Part shown: in pieces, positions 8,498 through 17,766 of the stretch
Numbering within the stretch: the stretch's first letter is position 1
Layout: each line of letters begins with the position of its first letter
Assembly: GCA_003598175.1 (NCBI GenBank)
Contig: QZKN01000085.1
Span: forward strand, 86,156 to 150,155
DNA length: 64,000 bases
Source of the DNA: Candidatus Omnitrophota bacterium
GTDB lineage: Bacteria; Hinthialibacterota; Hinthialibacteria; Hinthialibacterales; Hinthialibacteraceae
Direction of reading: 5' to 3'
Program-made: the position numbers and the translations under genes
The notes under the pieces: model-generated
Seen by the model: the letters and a program-made list of their open reading frames with translations, nothing else
Database searches by the model: none
What the model was told of the DNA's origin: nothing

Positions 8498-8541
8498 ATA
8501 GGATTCATTCCGAGCTAGTATTTCCATAAAAAAGTAAATTG

Positions 8542-10047
8542 ATGCGCAAGATATTATTAGTCCGCACTGATGCGTCTACGCAGATTGGAACCGGTCATGT
8601 CATGCGTTGCCTGGCGTTGGCTCAAGCCTGGCTGGATGAGGGAGGCCGGGTCGTTTTCTTGTCGTCGAATTTCCCCGCCGGATTATTGCCGCATTTGCAG
8701 GAAGATGGGATTCGGTTATGTGATTTATCGGCTGTACCTGGTTCACCGCAAGATGCGGTTGAGTGCGCAAAGTTCGCTCAGGAAATCGGTGCGAGCTGGA
8801 TCATTGTGGACGGTTATCATTTCAATGCCGACTATCAAAAAGTCATCAAGGATCAGAATCTCCGTCTCCTGTTCCTCGATGATTATGGTCATGCGGATCA
8901 TTATCATGCGGACATGGTGTTGAATCAAAATTGTTGCGCATCCGAAGAGTTCTATCCTCATAAAGAATCTCATACGCAATTATTATTAGGTCCAAAATAC
9001 GTTTTGCTGCGACGTGAATTCTTACGATGGAGAGAGTGGCGCCGCACGATTTCCGAAAAGGCCGCGCGTATTCTGGTTACGTTCGGCGGCAGTGATACGC
9101 AGAATGTAACAATGAAAGTCATCCAGGTTTTGGAGCGAGTAAAACACTCTGATCTTCAAGTCGAAATTGTTGTAGGGGCAGGCAATAGATGCCGGGATTC
9201 CATTCAGGAATATGTTGTAAATGCAAAACAGAATTACGAATTATTATGTTCTATCGATACTATGGCCGAAGTGATGGCCTGGGCGGATATGGCTATATCC
9301 GCGGCCGGCGGTACGTGTTGGGAATTGGCCTTTCTGGGAGTGCCGTCTCTGCTGCTCCTTACGGCGGAAAATCAAAACGGGAATGCCCAATACATGGAAG
9401 AATCTCATGCCGCGAAAATAATCGGACGTGCAGCCGATTTGGAACTTCATGATCTGGCGCAAGCAATCGAATCGTTCGTGCAGAATGAGGAAGTGCGGAA
9501 AATCATGTCGGAAAAGGGACGTCAATTGGTTGATGGATTTGGCGCGTCTCGGGTTTCCGCTGCGTTAATGAAGGAAGGATTATTTCTGCGTCCAGCGATG
9601 CCAACGGATTGCTGTATTCTTTGGGAATGGGCGAATGATCCGGTAACGCGAGCCATGGCTATAAACAAGAATCCCATCCCATTGGCTGACCATGTTCGCT
9701 GGTTCGAACAAAAAATGAAAAACGCACAAAGCGTCATTCTCATTCTTGAGCACGACGCTGTACCGGCGGGACAAATTCGATTCGATATCGGTGAAGATCA
9801 AACCACTGAAATCGATATTGCCGTTGCTCCCTCTCACCGCGGGCGCTCTCTGGGAACCTGGCTTTTGCGGGAAGGAATTCGTTATTTTTTATCGTTCAAT
9901 CAGTCGGTAAAAACAATTCTGGGACGCATTCGGGAAGAGAATCAATCTTCGCAACGCATTTTTGAAAAGAGCGGATTTATGTGGGAAAAAAGTGAGTTCA
10001 TCGAAGACGGCGTTCTTCGATACTATAATTATAACGTCAACCAATGA
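8542..10047 (+). CDS. pseG: PseG UDP-sugar hydrolase fused to PseH-type N-acetyltransferase
   Basis: Bifunctional protein of about 501 aa. Residues ~1-340 are PseG, a GT-B-like hydrolase that removes UDP from UDP-2,4-diacetamido-2,4,6-trideoxy-L-altrose. The N-terminal GTGHVMRCLALA loop and the later SAAGGTCWELAFLGVP donor-site motif are clear. Residues ~347-501 are a GNAT domain (PAMPTDCCILWEWANDPVTR and the SHRGRSLGTWLL acetyl-CoA loop) matching PseH, which acetylates the 4-amino group. The fusion joins two successive steps. I take ATG at 8542 over TTG at 8539. The gene overlaps pseI by ATGA. An additional free-standing GNAT upstream may be redundant or have another substrate. Confidence 0.92.
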   Translation: MRKILLVRTDASTQIGTGHVMRCLALAQAWLDEGGRVVFLSSNFPAGLLPHLQEDGIRLCDLSAVPGSPQDAVECAKFAQEIGASWIIVDGYHFNADYQKVIKDQNLRLLFLDDYGHADHYHADMVLNQNCCASEEFYPHKESHTQLLLGPKYVLLRREFLRWREWRRTISEKAARILVTFGGSDTQNVTMKVIQVLERVKHSDLQVEIVVGAGNRCRDSIQEYVVNAKQNYELLCSIDTMAEVMAWADMAISAAGGTCWELAFLGVPSLLLLTAENQNGNAQYMEESHAAKIIGRAADLELHDLAQAIESFVQNEEVRKIMSEKGRQLVDGFGASRVSAALMKEGLFLRPAMPTDCCILWEWANDPVTRAMAINKNPIPLADHVRWFEQKMKNAQSVILILEHDAVPAGQIRFDIGEDQTTEIDIAVAPSHRGRSLGTWLLREGIRYFLSFNQSVKTILGRIREENQSSQRIFEKSGFMWEKSEFIEDGVLRYYNYNVNQ

Positions 10048-11084
10048 GCCATCCTAAACACACCATTACAATCGATCATCGTATCATTGGCGACGGGCAC
10101 CCCTGTTTGATTATCGCGGAAATCGGAATCAATCATGACGGCTGTCTGACCCGTGCTCATGAGATGATCGAGGCCGCCAAACAGTCCGGCGCAGACGCCG
10201 TCAAATTTCAAACGGTGGATCCGGATGCCAGTTATGTTCCGGAGAGTCCATCCTACCAAGCATTCTCCGGCAAGGGATTTACCGAAAGTCAATATCGCGA
10301 ATTGATTGCCCATTGCCGGGAATTGAATATGATCTTTTTTACAACGCCCGGAGATTTTCCCTCCCTGCGACTGTGTCAACACTTGCAGCTACCCGCGCTA
10401 AAAATCAGTTCGGGGCTGTTCACCAATCTTCCGTTGATCCTGGAAGCCACTCGGCTGGGAATCCCTCTCATCATTTCCACGGGAATGAGCTACCTCTGGG
10501 AAATCTCTCGTCTGGTAACAACGCTGGAAAGTCAACATTTTTTTGAATTCGCTCTTTTGCATTGCGTGAGTACGTATCCGGTTGCCGAAGAGAAACTTAA
10601 CTTACGGGCAATCGAATATCTGAAAACCATTTTTCCCTATCCTATCGGGTATTCCAATCATTGTCTTCATCCTCTCGCATGCAGCAATGCGGTTGCGGCC
10701 GGCGCCTGTATACTCGAACAACACTTCACGTTGGATCGCTCCTTGCCCAATGCGGATCATTCCATTTCCATGGAACCGGATGCATTTGCCGTTATGGTCG
10801 AGAATGTGCGCAGCACCGAAAAAATGTTGGGACGGGCCGACAAACGACCGACCGATGAGGAGTTGCAAGCCAAAGATAACGTACGGCGATATTTGGTCGC
10901 AAATTGTGACATTACCAAAGGCCAACCGTTCAATTCCGTTAATGTTGGAATCAAGCGCCTGGTGCAACAAACAGGATTAACTCCGGAATTCCACGAATTT
11001 GTTCTGGGAAAACGAGCCGGCCGGGATATGAACAAAAATGAGCCGATTCGATTGTATGATCTATTGGAACCGGAGTGGCATTGA
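10044..11084 (+). CDS. pseI: Pseudaminic acid synthase, PseI
   Basis: NeuB-family enzyme (346 aa) condensing phosphoenolpyruvate with the PseG product to give pseudaminic acid. It starts with the NeuB TIM-barrel signature IIAEIGINHDG, then DAVKFQT, with a later HCVSTYP strand and GYSNHCLHP. The C-terminal SAF (antifreeze-like) domain starts near residue 285 and ends with GKRAGRDMNKNEPI. It overlaps the pseGH gene by 4 nt, so translation is coupled. The surrounding pathway, rather than sequence alone, separates PseI from NeuB and LegI. Confidence 0.93.
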   Translation: MSHPKHTITIDHRIIGDGHPCLIIAEIGINHDGCLTRAHEMIEAAKQSGADAVKFQTVDPDASYVPESPSYQAFSGKGFTESQYRELIAHCRELNMIFFTTPGDFPSLRLCQHLQLPALKISSGLFTNLPLILEATRLGIPLIISTGMSYLWEISRLVTTLESQHFFEFALLHCVSTYPVAEEKLNLRAIEYLKTIFPYPIGYSNHCLHPLACSNAVAAGACILEQHFTLDRSLPNADHSISMEPDAFAVMVENVRSTEKMLGRADKRPTDEELQAKDNVRRYLVANCDITKGQPFNSVNVGIKRLVQQTGLTPEFHEFVLGKRAGRDMNKNEPIRLYDLLEPEWH

Positions 11085-11173
11085 TGGCTTTTTTCCGTGG
11101 TGGAATGACAACCGTTATTTTTCCCTTGGCGGATCATCTGCCAAAGTAGATAATCACGATTTCTGATGCGAGT

Positions 11174-12226
11174 ATGTTTATGAAAAATCTCAATATTCTG
11201 TTGACTTGTGTTGGCGGTTTATTTTCGGTGGAAACGATACGGATGATGAAATCCGATGTCGATTTTGCGATTCGGGTGATTGGAGTGGATGCGAATCCCG
11301 CCACACCAAATCGTTTTTTTGCCGATCGTTTTTATTCTGTTCCCCTGGCGAAATCGGATCCTACGCGATTTATTCAAGAATTATTGCTGATCAGCCAAAA
11401 AGAATCCACTCAAATTATTCTTCCGGGCTCCGATGAAGAAGCGTTTGAATTGTCAAAAAATAAGAAACAGTTTGAAGAACGCGGGATTCGATGCGCCGTG
11501 GATTCGTTTGAAACCATCCGTCTACTTCGGGATAAATTTGAGTGTTTCTCATTTTTAAAAAACAAAGGAATTGATGTTCCGATGGTATATGACGTCTCCA
11601 CAGTGGATGCGTTGCCAACCCTTGCGGTTCGTATGGGATATCCGGAAAAACGGTTTATCATAAAACCGAAAATGAGTCGAGGCGCAAGGAATATTTTCTT
11701 TGTCGATTCGCGAGCAACCGCTCCCCATTCTCCAAATCAACAAAGGGAGTCGAGATGGTGTGATTTGGATACCCTGCTCACGGAGTATCGTGAACGGATT
11801 CGAGCCGGGGAATGCATGGCGATGGAATATGTTCCCGGTCCATCCTATGATGTCGATTGCATTGCAAGCCAGGGACAGGTTCTATGCGTACTGCCGAGAA
11901 AGCGCGAATGGCCGGATGAATTCTCTTCCTTCAATCAGGGGTGTTTGCCGGAAAACAATGGGAAGATACAAAACCTGATTGCCGAGATTGCTCAGGCCTT
12001 ATCGCTGAATACCATTTTCGATTTCGATTGCGGTACGCGCGAAAACGGCTTGCCGGGATTGTATGAAATCAATCCGCGGATGAGTGGATCGATTGCTTCC
12101 TGCCGGGCCGGCAATGTGAATCTTCTCAATATATTATTTCGTTATCTGCTAAATATGCCTATTCCTGTCGTTGAATTCCAATATGGGAAAAGAATGATCC
12201 CGGTGCTACAGATGATATTTCAGTAA
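11174..12226 (+). CDS. ATP-grasp ligase (carbamoyl-phosphate-synthase-like)
   Basis: A 350-residue ATP-grasp enzyme. The N-terminal segment ILLTCVGGLFSVETIR is a pre-ATP-grasp Rossmann-like motif, the middle has FIIKPKMSRGARN (nucleotide-binding Lys with a flexible loop), and the acidic metal ligands are in LYEINPRMSGS near the C-terminus. Family members form amide or ester bonds through acyl-phosphate intermediates. In glycan clusters they often attach amino acids or small acids to sugars. The acceptor is unknown. It follows pseI by 89 bp and precedes a likely transferase gene, so a decorating step on the nonulosonate is possible (inference). Confidence 0.75.
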   Translation: MFMKNLNILLTCVGGLFSVETIRMMKSDVDFAIRVIGVDANPATPNRFFADRFYSVPLAKSDPTRFIQELLLISQKESTQIILPGSDEEAFELSKNKKQFEERGIRCAVDSFETIRLLRDKFECFSFLKNKGIDVPMVYDVSTVDALPTLAVRMGYPEKRFIIKPKMSRGARNIFFVDSRATAPHSPNQQRESRWCDLDTLLTEYRERIRAGECMAMEYVPGPSYDVDCIASQGQVLCVLPRKREWPDEFSSFNQGCLPENNGKIQNLIAEIAQALSLNTIFDFDCGTRENGLPGLYEINPRMSGSIASCRAGNVNLLNILFRYLLNMPIPVVEFQYGKRMIPVLQMIFQ

Positions 12227-12295
12227 ACCATGAAGAAACAAATATCCTTGGATCTCTTCATATTTCTATCCAACGTCACCCGCGAATAATAAGCC

Positions 12296-13909
12296 ATGAA
12301 TTTTATTTTAGACATTAAGAAAATGAAAATCGACGCGGAAGGAATTGTCGATTTTCACTGGCCGATCGAGCGGAAAGAAATCACGTTGGTTCGGGATACG
12401 CTTCTCAATGCATATATTAAAATCTATCAAGACCATGCCCATACCCATCCGGAAGATTCCCGTATATTCGGCCTATTTATCTTAACGTGTTTAAACCGAG
12501 TGATGGTTTTGTTTCAAAGCTGGGCTTTATGGAGTCGATTAACTGCCAAAGATATTGTTCCTGTAATATCCGAAAACAGCCAATGGATGCAGCATTACGC
12601 CCATGACGCGATGCCGGATGTCAACGACCTTTCCAATCAATTGATCAACGGCCCCTATCGAAATCAAAAATGGTACGCGCCTTTGCTGCGTCTTTTGTGG
12701 CGAAGCAAAATCTTTCTAGCCTTTAACAATTTTTCTATGCCGCGTTGGCTCAATCCCGAGTGTATTATATCCACGGAATGTACCTCCTTCGTCGTAAAAC
12801 ATGCTCGTTCGGTCTCGGAACGGATTGTCTATTCGTCCTATACTGATTGGTTTCCTCCGGTGGATCGTGAAATCGCCGAAGCATCGATCCATTGGAAACC
12901 GCTTCATGAGACCATGATCGATGAGATCGTGCAGGAAACCGAATCCGCGTTTCAAAAATTCAATATCACATTTACGGACAAAATCAAACATTACGTGCGG
13001 GAATGGATCAAGCAATCCACCGCGTCGATTCGATGGCGCTGTCATTTGTTATCAGAACAACCGGACAAATTGCCAAAGCGATTGTGGACCGGAACGGGAG
13101 GAACCATATGGGCGAAGATTTTTCGCCATGTCGTCCATGCCGATGGAGGGCACGTCACCGGCCATGATCACGGTATTGGAGCGGGGCATTTGAAATATCC
13201 TTACAAAATGTTAATTGATTTCATGGATTGTCATCAGTTCGTTACTTTTACTCCTGCTCATAGCGATATGTTACAGCAAAATCTCCGGCAGGATTGGCTG
13301 ATTTCAAATCATCCACCGGAAATTTGCTCTCTCCCCATCTCGCCCGGACAGGAAGTCAAAGTCGCCGAATTATCCCGCCGGTTGCATGCGCCGCCCAGAA
13401 GCGTGATGTATATCTCTTCGTTTTATACGGGAGAGTGGTTCCATTTAGCCGTTCAAGTACCGGATTATATACAAATCGATTGGGAGAGTCGTTTGTTCGG
13501 TCGACTGCATCAGTGGGGGTATACCATTTACCATAAGCCGCATCCGGAAAGCTTCGAATTCCCCCCCGAAGAATTGTATGCGCCGTTTCACGTGATTCGC
13601 TTGCAGGACCCCTTTGAAAAGGTCATGGATCGCGCCGATGTGATCCTGTTCATCAATCCGCAATCCACAGCAATGGTCCATGCGTTGCAAACAGATATCC
13701 CATTGGTCTTTATCGATGTCGGCATGTTCGAATGGATGCCGGAAGCGTATCGCTGTTTGGAAAAACGCTGCCAGATCGTCCCGGGACGATTTGATGAGCA
13801 GAACCGCATCCTGATTGACTGGGAAGAACTGAAAGATAAAATTCCGAAAGCAGTCGGAATGAAGGATGATTCCTTCCGGCACAATTTTATCTACCCTCGA
13901 AATTGCTAA
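12296..13909 (+). CDS. Large protein of unknown function, possible surface-glycan transferase
   Basis: A 537-residue cytoplasmic-looking protein with no signal peptide. I do not recognise a close family. The C-terminal half has features of GT-B-type surface-polysaccharide transferases: a Gly/His-rich loop (HADGGHVTGHDHGIGAG, ~residue 282), the strand-turn YTIYHKPHPESFEF, and an acidic-hydrophobic segment ending VLFINPQSTAMVHAL followed by IPLVFIDVG. That layout resembles Kdo/capsule and nonulosonate transferases, in which a KPHP-like motif sits near the donor site. It follows the nonulosonate genes with no other candidate transferase among them, so it is my best guess for the sugar transferase. 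Not proven. Confidence 0.45.
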   Translation: MNFILDIKKMKIDAEGIVDFHWPIERKEITLVRDTLLNAYIKIYQDHAHTHPEDSRIFGLFILTCLNRVMVLFQSWALWSRLTAKDIVPVISENSQWMQHYAHDAMPDVNDLSNQLINGPYRNQKWYAPLLRLLWRSKIFLAFNNFSMPRWLNPECIISTECTSFVVKHARSVSERIVYSSYTDWFPPVDREIAEASIHWKPLHETMIDEIVQETESAFQKFNITFTDKIKHYVREWIKQSTASIRWRCHLLSEQPDKLPKRLWTGTGGTIWAKIFRHVVHADGGHVTGHDHGIGAGHLKYPYKMLIDFMDCHQFVTFTPAHSDMLQQNLRQDWLISNHPPEICSLPISPGQEVKVAELSRRLHAPPRSVMYISSFYTGEWFHLAVQVPDYIQIDWESRLFGRLHQWGYTIYHKPHPESFEFPPEELYAPFHVIRLQDPFEKVMDRADVILFINPQSTAMVHALQTDIPLVFIDVGMFEWMPEAYRCLEKRCQIVPGRFDEQNRILIDWEELKDKIPKAVGMKDDSFRHNFIYPRNC

Positions 13910-13932
13910 CCGATTCGGTGAATCCAACTGTT

Positions 13933-14637
13933 ATGAATCCACGAAATAAAGCAAAGAAAACAATCCTGGCAATCGCGGCGCATCCGGATGATGAAGTATT
14001 AGGGTGCGGCGGAACCCTCGCACGTTCATATCGGGAAGGGCACACCGTATATATCGCTATATTGGGCGAGGGGATTACGTCCCGATATCCACAACGGGAA
14101 CAGGCGGATTCATCCCTTCTAACCACGCTCCGCGCTGATTGCCATAAGGTTGCTGATTTACTTGGCGCGACGGAACTGTTCCAATATGCGCTGCCCGACA
14201 ACCGGTTCGATTCGGTTCCCTTATTAGACATCATCAAAATCGTGGAAGAATTGAAGGAACGACTGCGTCCGGACGTGATTTATACCCATCATGGCGGCGA
14301 TCTGAATATCGATCATGTCGTTCTCCATCGCGCTGTGCTGACAGCCACACGTCCCATAAGGGGAGAGTCGGTTAAGGAAATCCTGACCTTCGAAATCCCT
14401 TCCTCCACGGAGTGGGCCTTTCAGCAATTTTCGCCTGCCTTTCGACCGAATGTGTTCGTCGATATACTGGATACTCTGGTGAAAAAAATCCAGGGGATGC
14501 TACTGTACGACAGCGAAGCGCGTCCCTTTCCTCATCCGCGTTCGGTGGAAACGCTGACCGCGATTGCGAAAAAGTGGGGAAGCATGGTAGGATGCCAGGC
14601 GGCGGAAGCATTCGAATTGGTCCGTAGTATACGATAA
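13933..14637 (+). CDS. PIG-L/LmbE-family deacetylase
   Basis: Zinc-dependent N-acetyl-sugar deacetylase fold, 234 aa from the preferred start. The metal motif AAHPDDEVLGCGG is near the N-terminus and the second His segment is NIDHVVLHRAV. I chose ATG 13933 because the longer frame starts at TTG inside the preceding gene. PIG-L proteins remove acetyl (or similar) groups from GlcNAc-containing glycans or antibiotics. A second PIG-L gene occurs at 18429, so the locus probably deacetylates a sugar to expose an amine that the GNAT and FemAB-like proteins then acylate (inference). Confidence 0.85.
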   Translation: MNPRNKAKKTILAIAAHPDDEVLGCGGTLARSYREGHTVYIAILGEGITSRYPQREQADSSLLTTLRADCHKVADLLGATELFQYALPDNRFDSVPLLDIIKIVEELKERLRPDVIYTHHGGDLNIDHVVLHRAVLTATRPIRGESVKEILTFEIPSSTEWAFQQFSPAFRPNVFVDILDTLVKKIQGMLLYDSEARPFPHPRSVETLTAIAKKWGSMVGCQAAEAFELVRSIR

Positions 14638-14747
14638 AAAGCGTTGATGAATACACTTTCCCGTCGGACAATCCAAAATCGACGCAGCAAAGAGTCGCGG
14701 GCGCTCTGACGAGCGATTCGCATATCCGATTCTCTCCAAATTCCATT

Positions 14748-16553
14748 ATGCGTTTTACGAAAAAACAATTCCAACAATTCTTGTCGGCAGTCAAACTGTT
14801 GTTGCGTGAGTATCGACCCTATCGCAAATGGGTGGGGATACTGATTCTTGCGATGGTGTTCAAAACGGTGTTTGAAACGTTACTTTCCGTTTTGTTATTG
14901 CCCCTATTGGACGAATTGCAGGAAAGCACTTCGACTCCCGCTGCGTTGAATCAAATGGTTGTTTTTTTTCATACCTATTCCGGAGTGCAATCCAGGATCA
15001 CATTGGTTTTTATCCTCCTAATACTAGCGGCTTTCGCCAAAGGTATGATGACGCTCGTTTTTTACTTTTTCTCGGCTCTGATTCAAAGTTCTTTTGAAAA
15101 TGACAAAAGAGAAAACTTGTTTTCTGGATTTCTCCATTCCAAATGGATGTTTTTCATCAATCAAAAAACTGGCCATGTCATCAATACGATTTTTGGGGAG
15201 ACTACACGCGCCAGCCATTTCTTTACGAGTTCCATTTTATTGATTGACACGGTGGTCCTGATCTTTTTTTATATCGCCACGGCCGCTTATATTTCTCCGA
15301 CAGCCATGAGCGTGGCTCTGATCATTTTTTTGTTGATCGGCGTGTCTATTTTGCCGATCATGAAAAAAAGCAAACAATACGCGGATATTTTAAAAGACGC
15401 CCGCGAAGGGTTGATGCATCATTTGACCGAACTGCTGAATGCCTTTAAAGTTGTCAAAGGATGCCGTATGGAAGATGTGGGGCGGAAATTTGTATCCCGG
15501 CAATCCCGCCGCTATCGCCGCTACATGATCCGTTATGGAATTTTAAAACATCTTCCCGGCTCCATACTCGATCCCCTCGTCATTCTATCGGTTGGTTTGA
15601 TTTTCTTTATCCTCTATTATTACCAACTCGCCGTATTTTCAGAAGCAGCGGTCATCGTAGTCATTTTGTACCGTTGTTTCCAAAAGATAACCAGTCTGCA
15701 ACAGTTTTGGATATCCATTTTCGAGTTTATTCCCAGTGTTTCTCTTATCGCCAATCTGCCTGCAATATTGGAAAAGAATCGGGAATCACAATCCCCAGGT
15801 TTGGTCGAGACGTTTGAACGCATGGAGATGCAAGAGTTGACCGTTGTGTATCCGAATGCGAAGCAACCGGCGTTAAACCGTATAAATTTATCGATTGAAC
15901 GTGGAGACTTTGTTGGGATTGTCGGTTCATCCGGGGCAGGAAAAACCACATTCGTAGATATCATATTGGATTTGCTGCAGCCCACTTCCGGCGAGTTCCT
16001 AGTCAATGGAATAAGCCTCCCTCAAATCAATCTTTTTCATTGGCGGGATTTAATCGGGTATGTTCCCCAAGAAAGTATTTTGTTTAATGATTCTATTTTT
16101 AATAATATTGCATTGTATCGCCAGGAAGTACAGGAAGAAGATGTATATTGGGCAGCACAAGTGGCGGATGCGGAGGAATTCATTCAGGATCTGCCACATG
16201 GGTATGAGACCTACGTGGGAGACCGTGGAACCAAACTATCCGGTGGTCAACGGCAGAGGTTGGCGCTGGCCCGCGCCATCGCCCACAAACCACAAATTCT
16301 ATTACTGGATGAAGCCACCAGTTCGCTGGATACGTTTTCGGAAAAAAAAATTCAAAAGGCGATCGAAGCGCTGCGAGGACATATGACAATAATCGTAGTT
16401 GCGCACCGCCTCTCCACAGTTCTCGAGGCTGATCGCATCATTGTGCTTGACAAGGGAAGAATTGACGAAGATGGAAGTCCGATGGACCTCCTAGGTCAAA
16501 GTGGCAAATTTCAGGAAATGTATTCCCTGCAGACAAACTATGGATCGATATGA
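14748..16553 (+). CDS. ABC transporter, fused permease and ATPase (MsbA-like)
   Basis: Half-transporter of 601 aa. Residues ~20-320 are a type I exporter membrane domain with several hydrophobic spans. Residues ~345-595 are the nucleotide-binding domain with Walker A GSSGAGKTT, signature LSGGQRQR, Walker B ILLLDEATSSLD and the H-loop VVAHRLST. Such homodimers flip lipid-linked sugars or lipids across the inner membrane. Its place between glycan transferase and acyltransferase genes suggests export of a lipid-linked oligosaccharide made by this cluster. MsbA proper cannot be distinguished from sequence alone. Confidence 0.9.
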   Translation: MRFTKKQFQQFLSAVKLLLREYRPYRKWVGILILAMVFKTVFETLLSVLLLPLLDELQESTSTPAALNQMVVFFHTYSGVQSRITLVFILLILAAFAKGMMTLVFYFFSALIQSSFENDKRENLFSGFLHSKWMFFINQKTGHVINTIFGETTRASHFFTSSILLIDTVVLIFFYIATAAYISPTAMSVALIIFLLIGVSILPIMKKSKQYADILKDAREGLMHHLTELLNAFKVVKGCRMEDVGRKFVSRQSRRYRRYMIRYGILKHLPGSILDPLVILSVGLIFFILYYYQLAVFSEAAVIVVILYRCFQKITSLQQFWISIFEFIPSVSLIANLPAILEKNRESQSPGLVETFERMEMQELTVVYPNAKQPALNRINLSIERGDFVGIVGSSGAGKTTFVDIILDLLQPTSGEFLVNGISLPQINLFHWRDLIGYVPQESILFNDSIFNNIALYRQEVQEEDVYWAAQVADAEEFIQDLPHGYETYVGDRGTKLSGGQRQRLALARAIAHKPQILLLDEATSSLDTFSEKKIQKAIEALRGHMTIIVVAHRLSTVLEADRIIVLDKGRIDEDGSPMDLLGQSGKFQEMYSLQTNYGSI

Positions 16554-16680
16554 ATTTCGGATTTGATACGAGAAAAGAATAAAAAAAGGAAAACACCTGT
16601 AAAAAGTTTTAAATTCAAGGTGAAAAAATACAGTATAGCAATATCCTCAGCAGGATCGACCAAAGTAACAATCTGTTTTG

Positions 16681-17766
16681 ATGATGACTATAAAAATACG
16701 TGAAGCGACAGAAGATGATTCCCAACCCTGGGATTCCTTCCTTCACCAATTTCCCCATGTTCCCCCCTATGGCTGCTTTGCCTGGAAAAACATCCTCGAA
16801 GACAGTTATCGTGTGCAAACTCATTTTTTTATGGCCGAAGATGACGAGGGGAACCTGTGCGGCATCCTCCCGGCTTACGTGACAAAAACGATCAAAGGGA
16901 ATATCGATTTGTATGGTCTTCGTTATGGATTTCTATACAATCAGCCCACAGTCAAACACGCCCTTCTTTCCCATCTTTCCGTATTTTGTCGTGAACGCAT
17001 AATCCGCTCCATCACCATCCCGATTGGCGTGGAATCTTCACCGGAAGTAGATATGACTGTCAAGAAAACCGTCGTGCTTCCCCTCGCGGAAACGGAAGAG
17101 GCGACCTGGAAATCTCTGCGAGACAAAACCCGAAATATGATCCGAAAGGGAGAACGATTAAATCTGAGAATGGAACAGGGATTTGCCAACCTGGACGCTT
17201 TTTATTCGATTTACACGACACGAATGAAACAAATAGGCGTATGGTTTCATGCCCAGAATTTTTTTGTTCAAATCGCAGAACATCTGAAAAATCAAGTGGA
17301 TCTCCTGTGCGTCAAAAAGGACGGTCAAGTCATTGCCGGGATGGTGATTTTGTACGGAAGGAACATCGCCAGTTATCCCTATCAAGCGACTCTCTCCGAA
17401 TATAGAGACCATGCGCCCACTCAATTTTTGAATTGGGCGGCGGTCAAACAATGTTTGGCGCGCAATATACTATTCCTGGATATGGGCGAGTCGACCGAAG
17501 GAAGCCCCGTATATCAATCCAAAGTGAATTTTGGTGGGATCCCGAAAGACATTTATTATTACGATCATCCGTTGGCAACAGAGGAGGGAACCCGGGAAAA
17601 ATCGGTCATTCCTGTGAAATCCAATCTATGCAATGGAGATGGTGATCTCATCTTCCGTAAATGGTTGCGTCCGGCAAAAGTGCTCGAGAATGTACTTCGG
17701 TATTCTCCGCTGTGGTTGTGCCAACACATCTCGCCAAGACTGATCAAAACGCGGAGAATCATCTGA
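16681..17766 (+). CDS. FemAB-like / GNAT-fold acyltransferase
   Basis: About 361 aa with two GNAT-like halves as in FemAB and leucyl/phenylalanyl-tRNA-dependent transferases. Visible signatures are the N-terminal PYGCFAWKNIL segment, the central KTRNMIRKGERLNL (which matches the 'R..IRKA.K.G' motif of FemAB) and the C-terminal FLDMGESTEGSPVYQSKVNFG stretch (family 'FD.G.s......L..FK..FG'). These proteins transfer amino acids or acyl groups to surface polymers. Start taken as ATG 16681 rather than TTG 16678. It ends in a TGATG overlap with the next gene, another acyltransferase. Confidence 0.75.
   Translation: MMTIKIREATEDDSQPWDSFLHQFPHVPPYGCFAWKNILEDSYRVQTHFFMAEDDEGNLCGILPAYVTKTIKGNIDLYGLRYGFLYNQPTVKHALLSHLSVFCRERIIRSITIPIGVESSPEVDMTVKKTVVLPLAETEEATWKSLRDKTRNMIRKGERLNLRMEQGFANLDAFYSIYTTRMKQIGVWFHAQNFFVQIAEHLKNQVDLLCVKKDGQVIAGMVILYGRNIASYPYQATLSEYRDHAPTQFLNWAAVKQCLARNILFLDMGESTEGSPVYQSKVNFGGIPKDIYYYDHPLATEEGTREKSVIPVKSNLCNGDGDLIFRKWLRPAKVLENVLRYSPLWLCQHISPRLIKTRRII

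Noticed and set aside
12230..12289. 19-codon ORF between ATP-grasp and transferase genes
   Set aside because: No ribosome site and no sign of conservation. Most likely chance.
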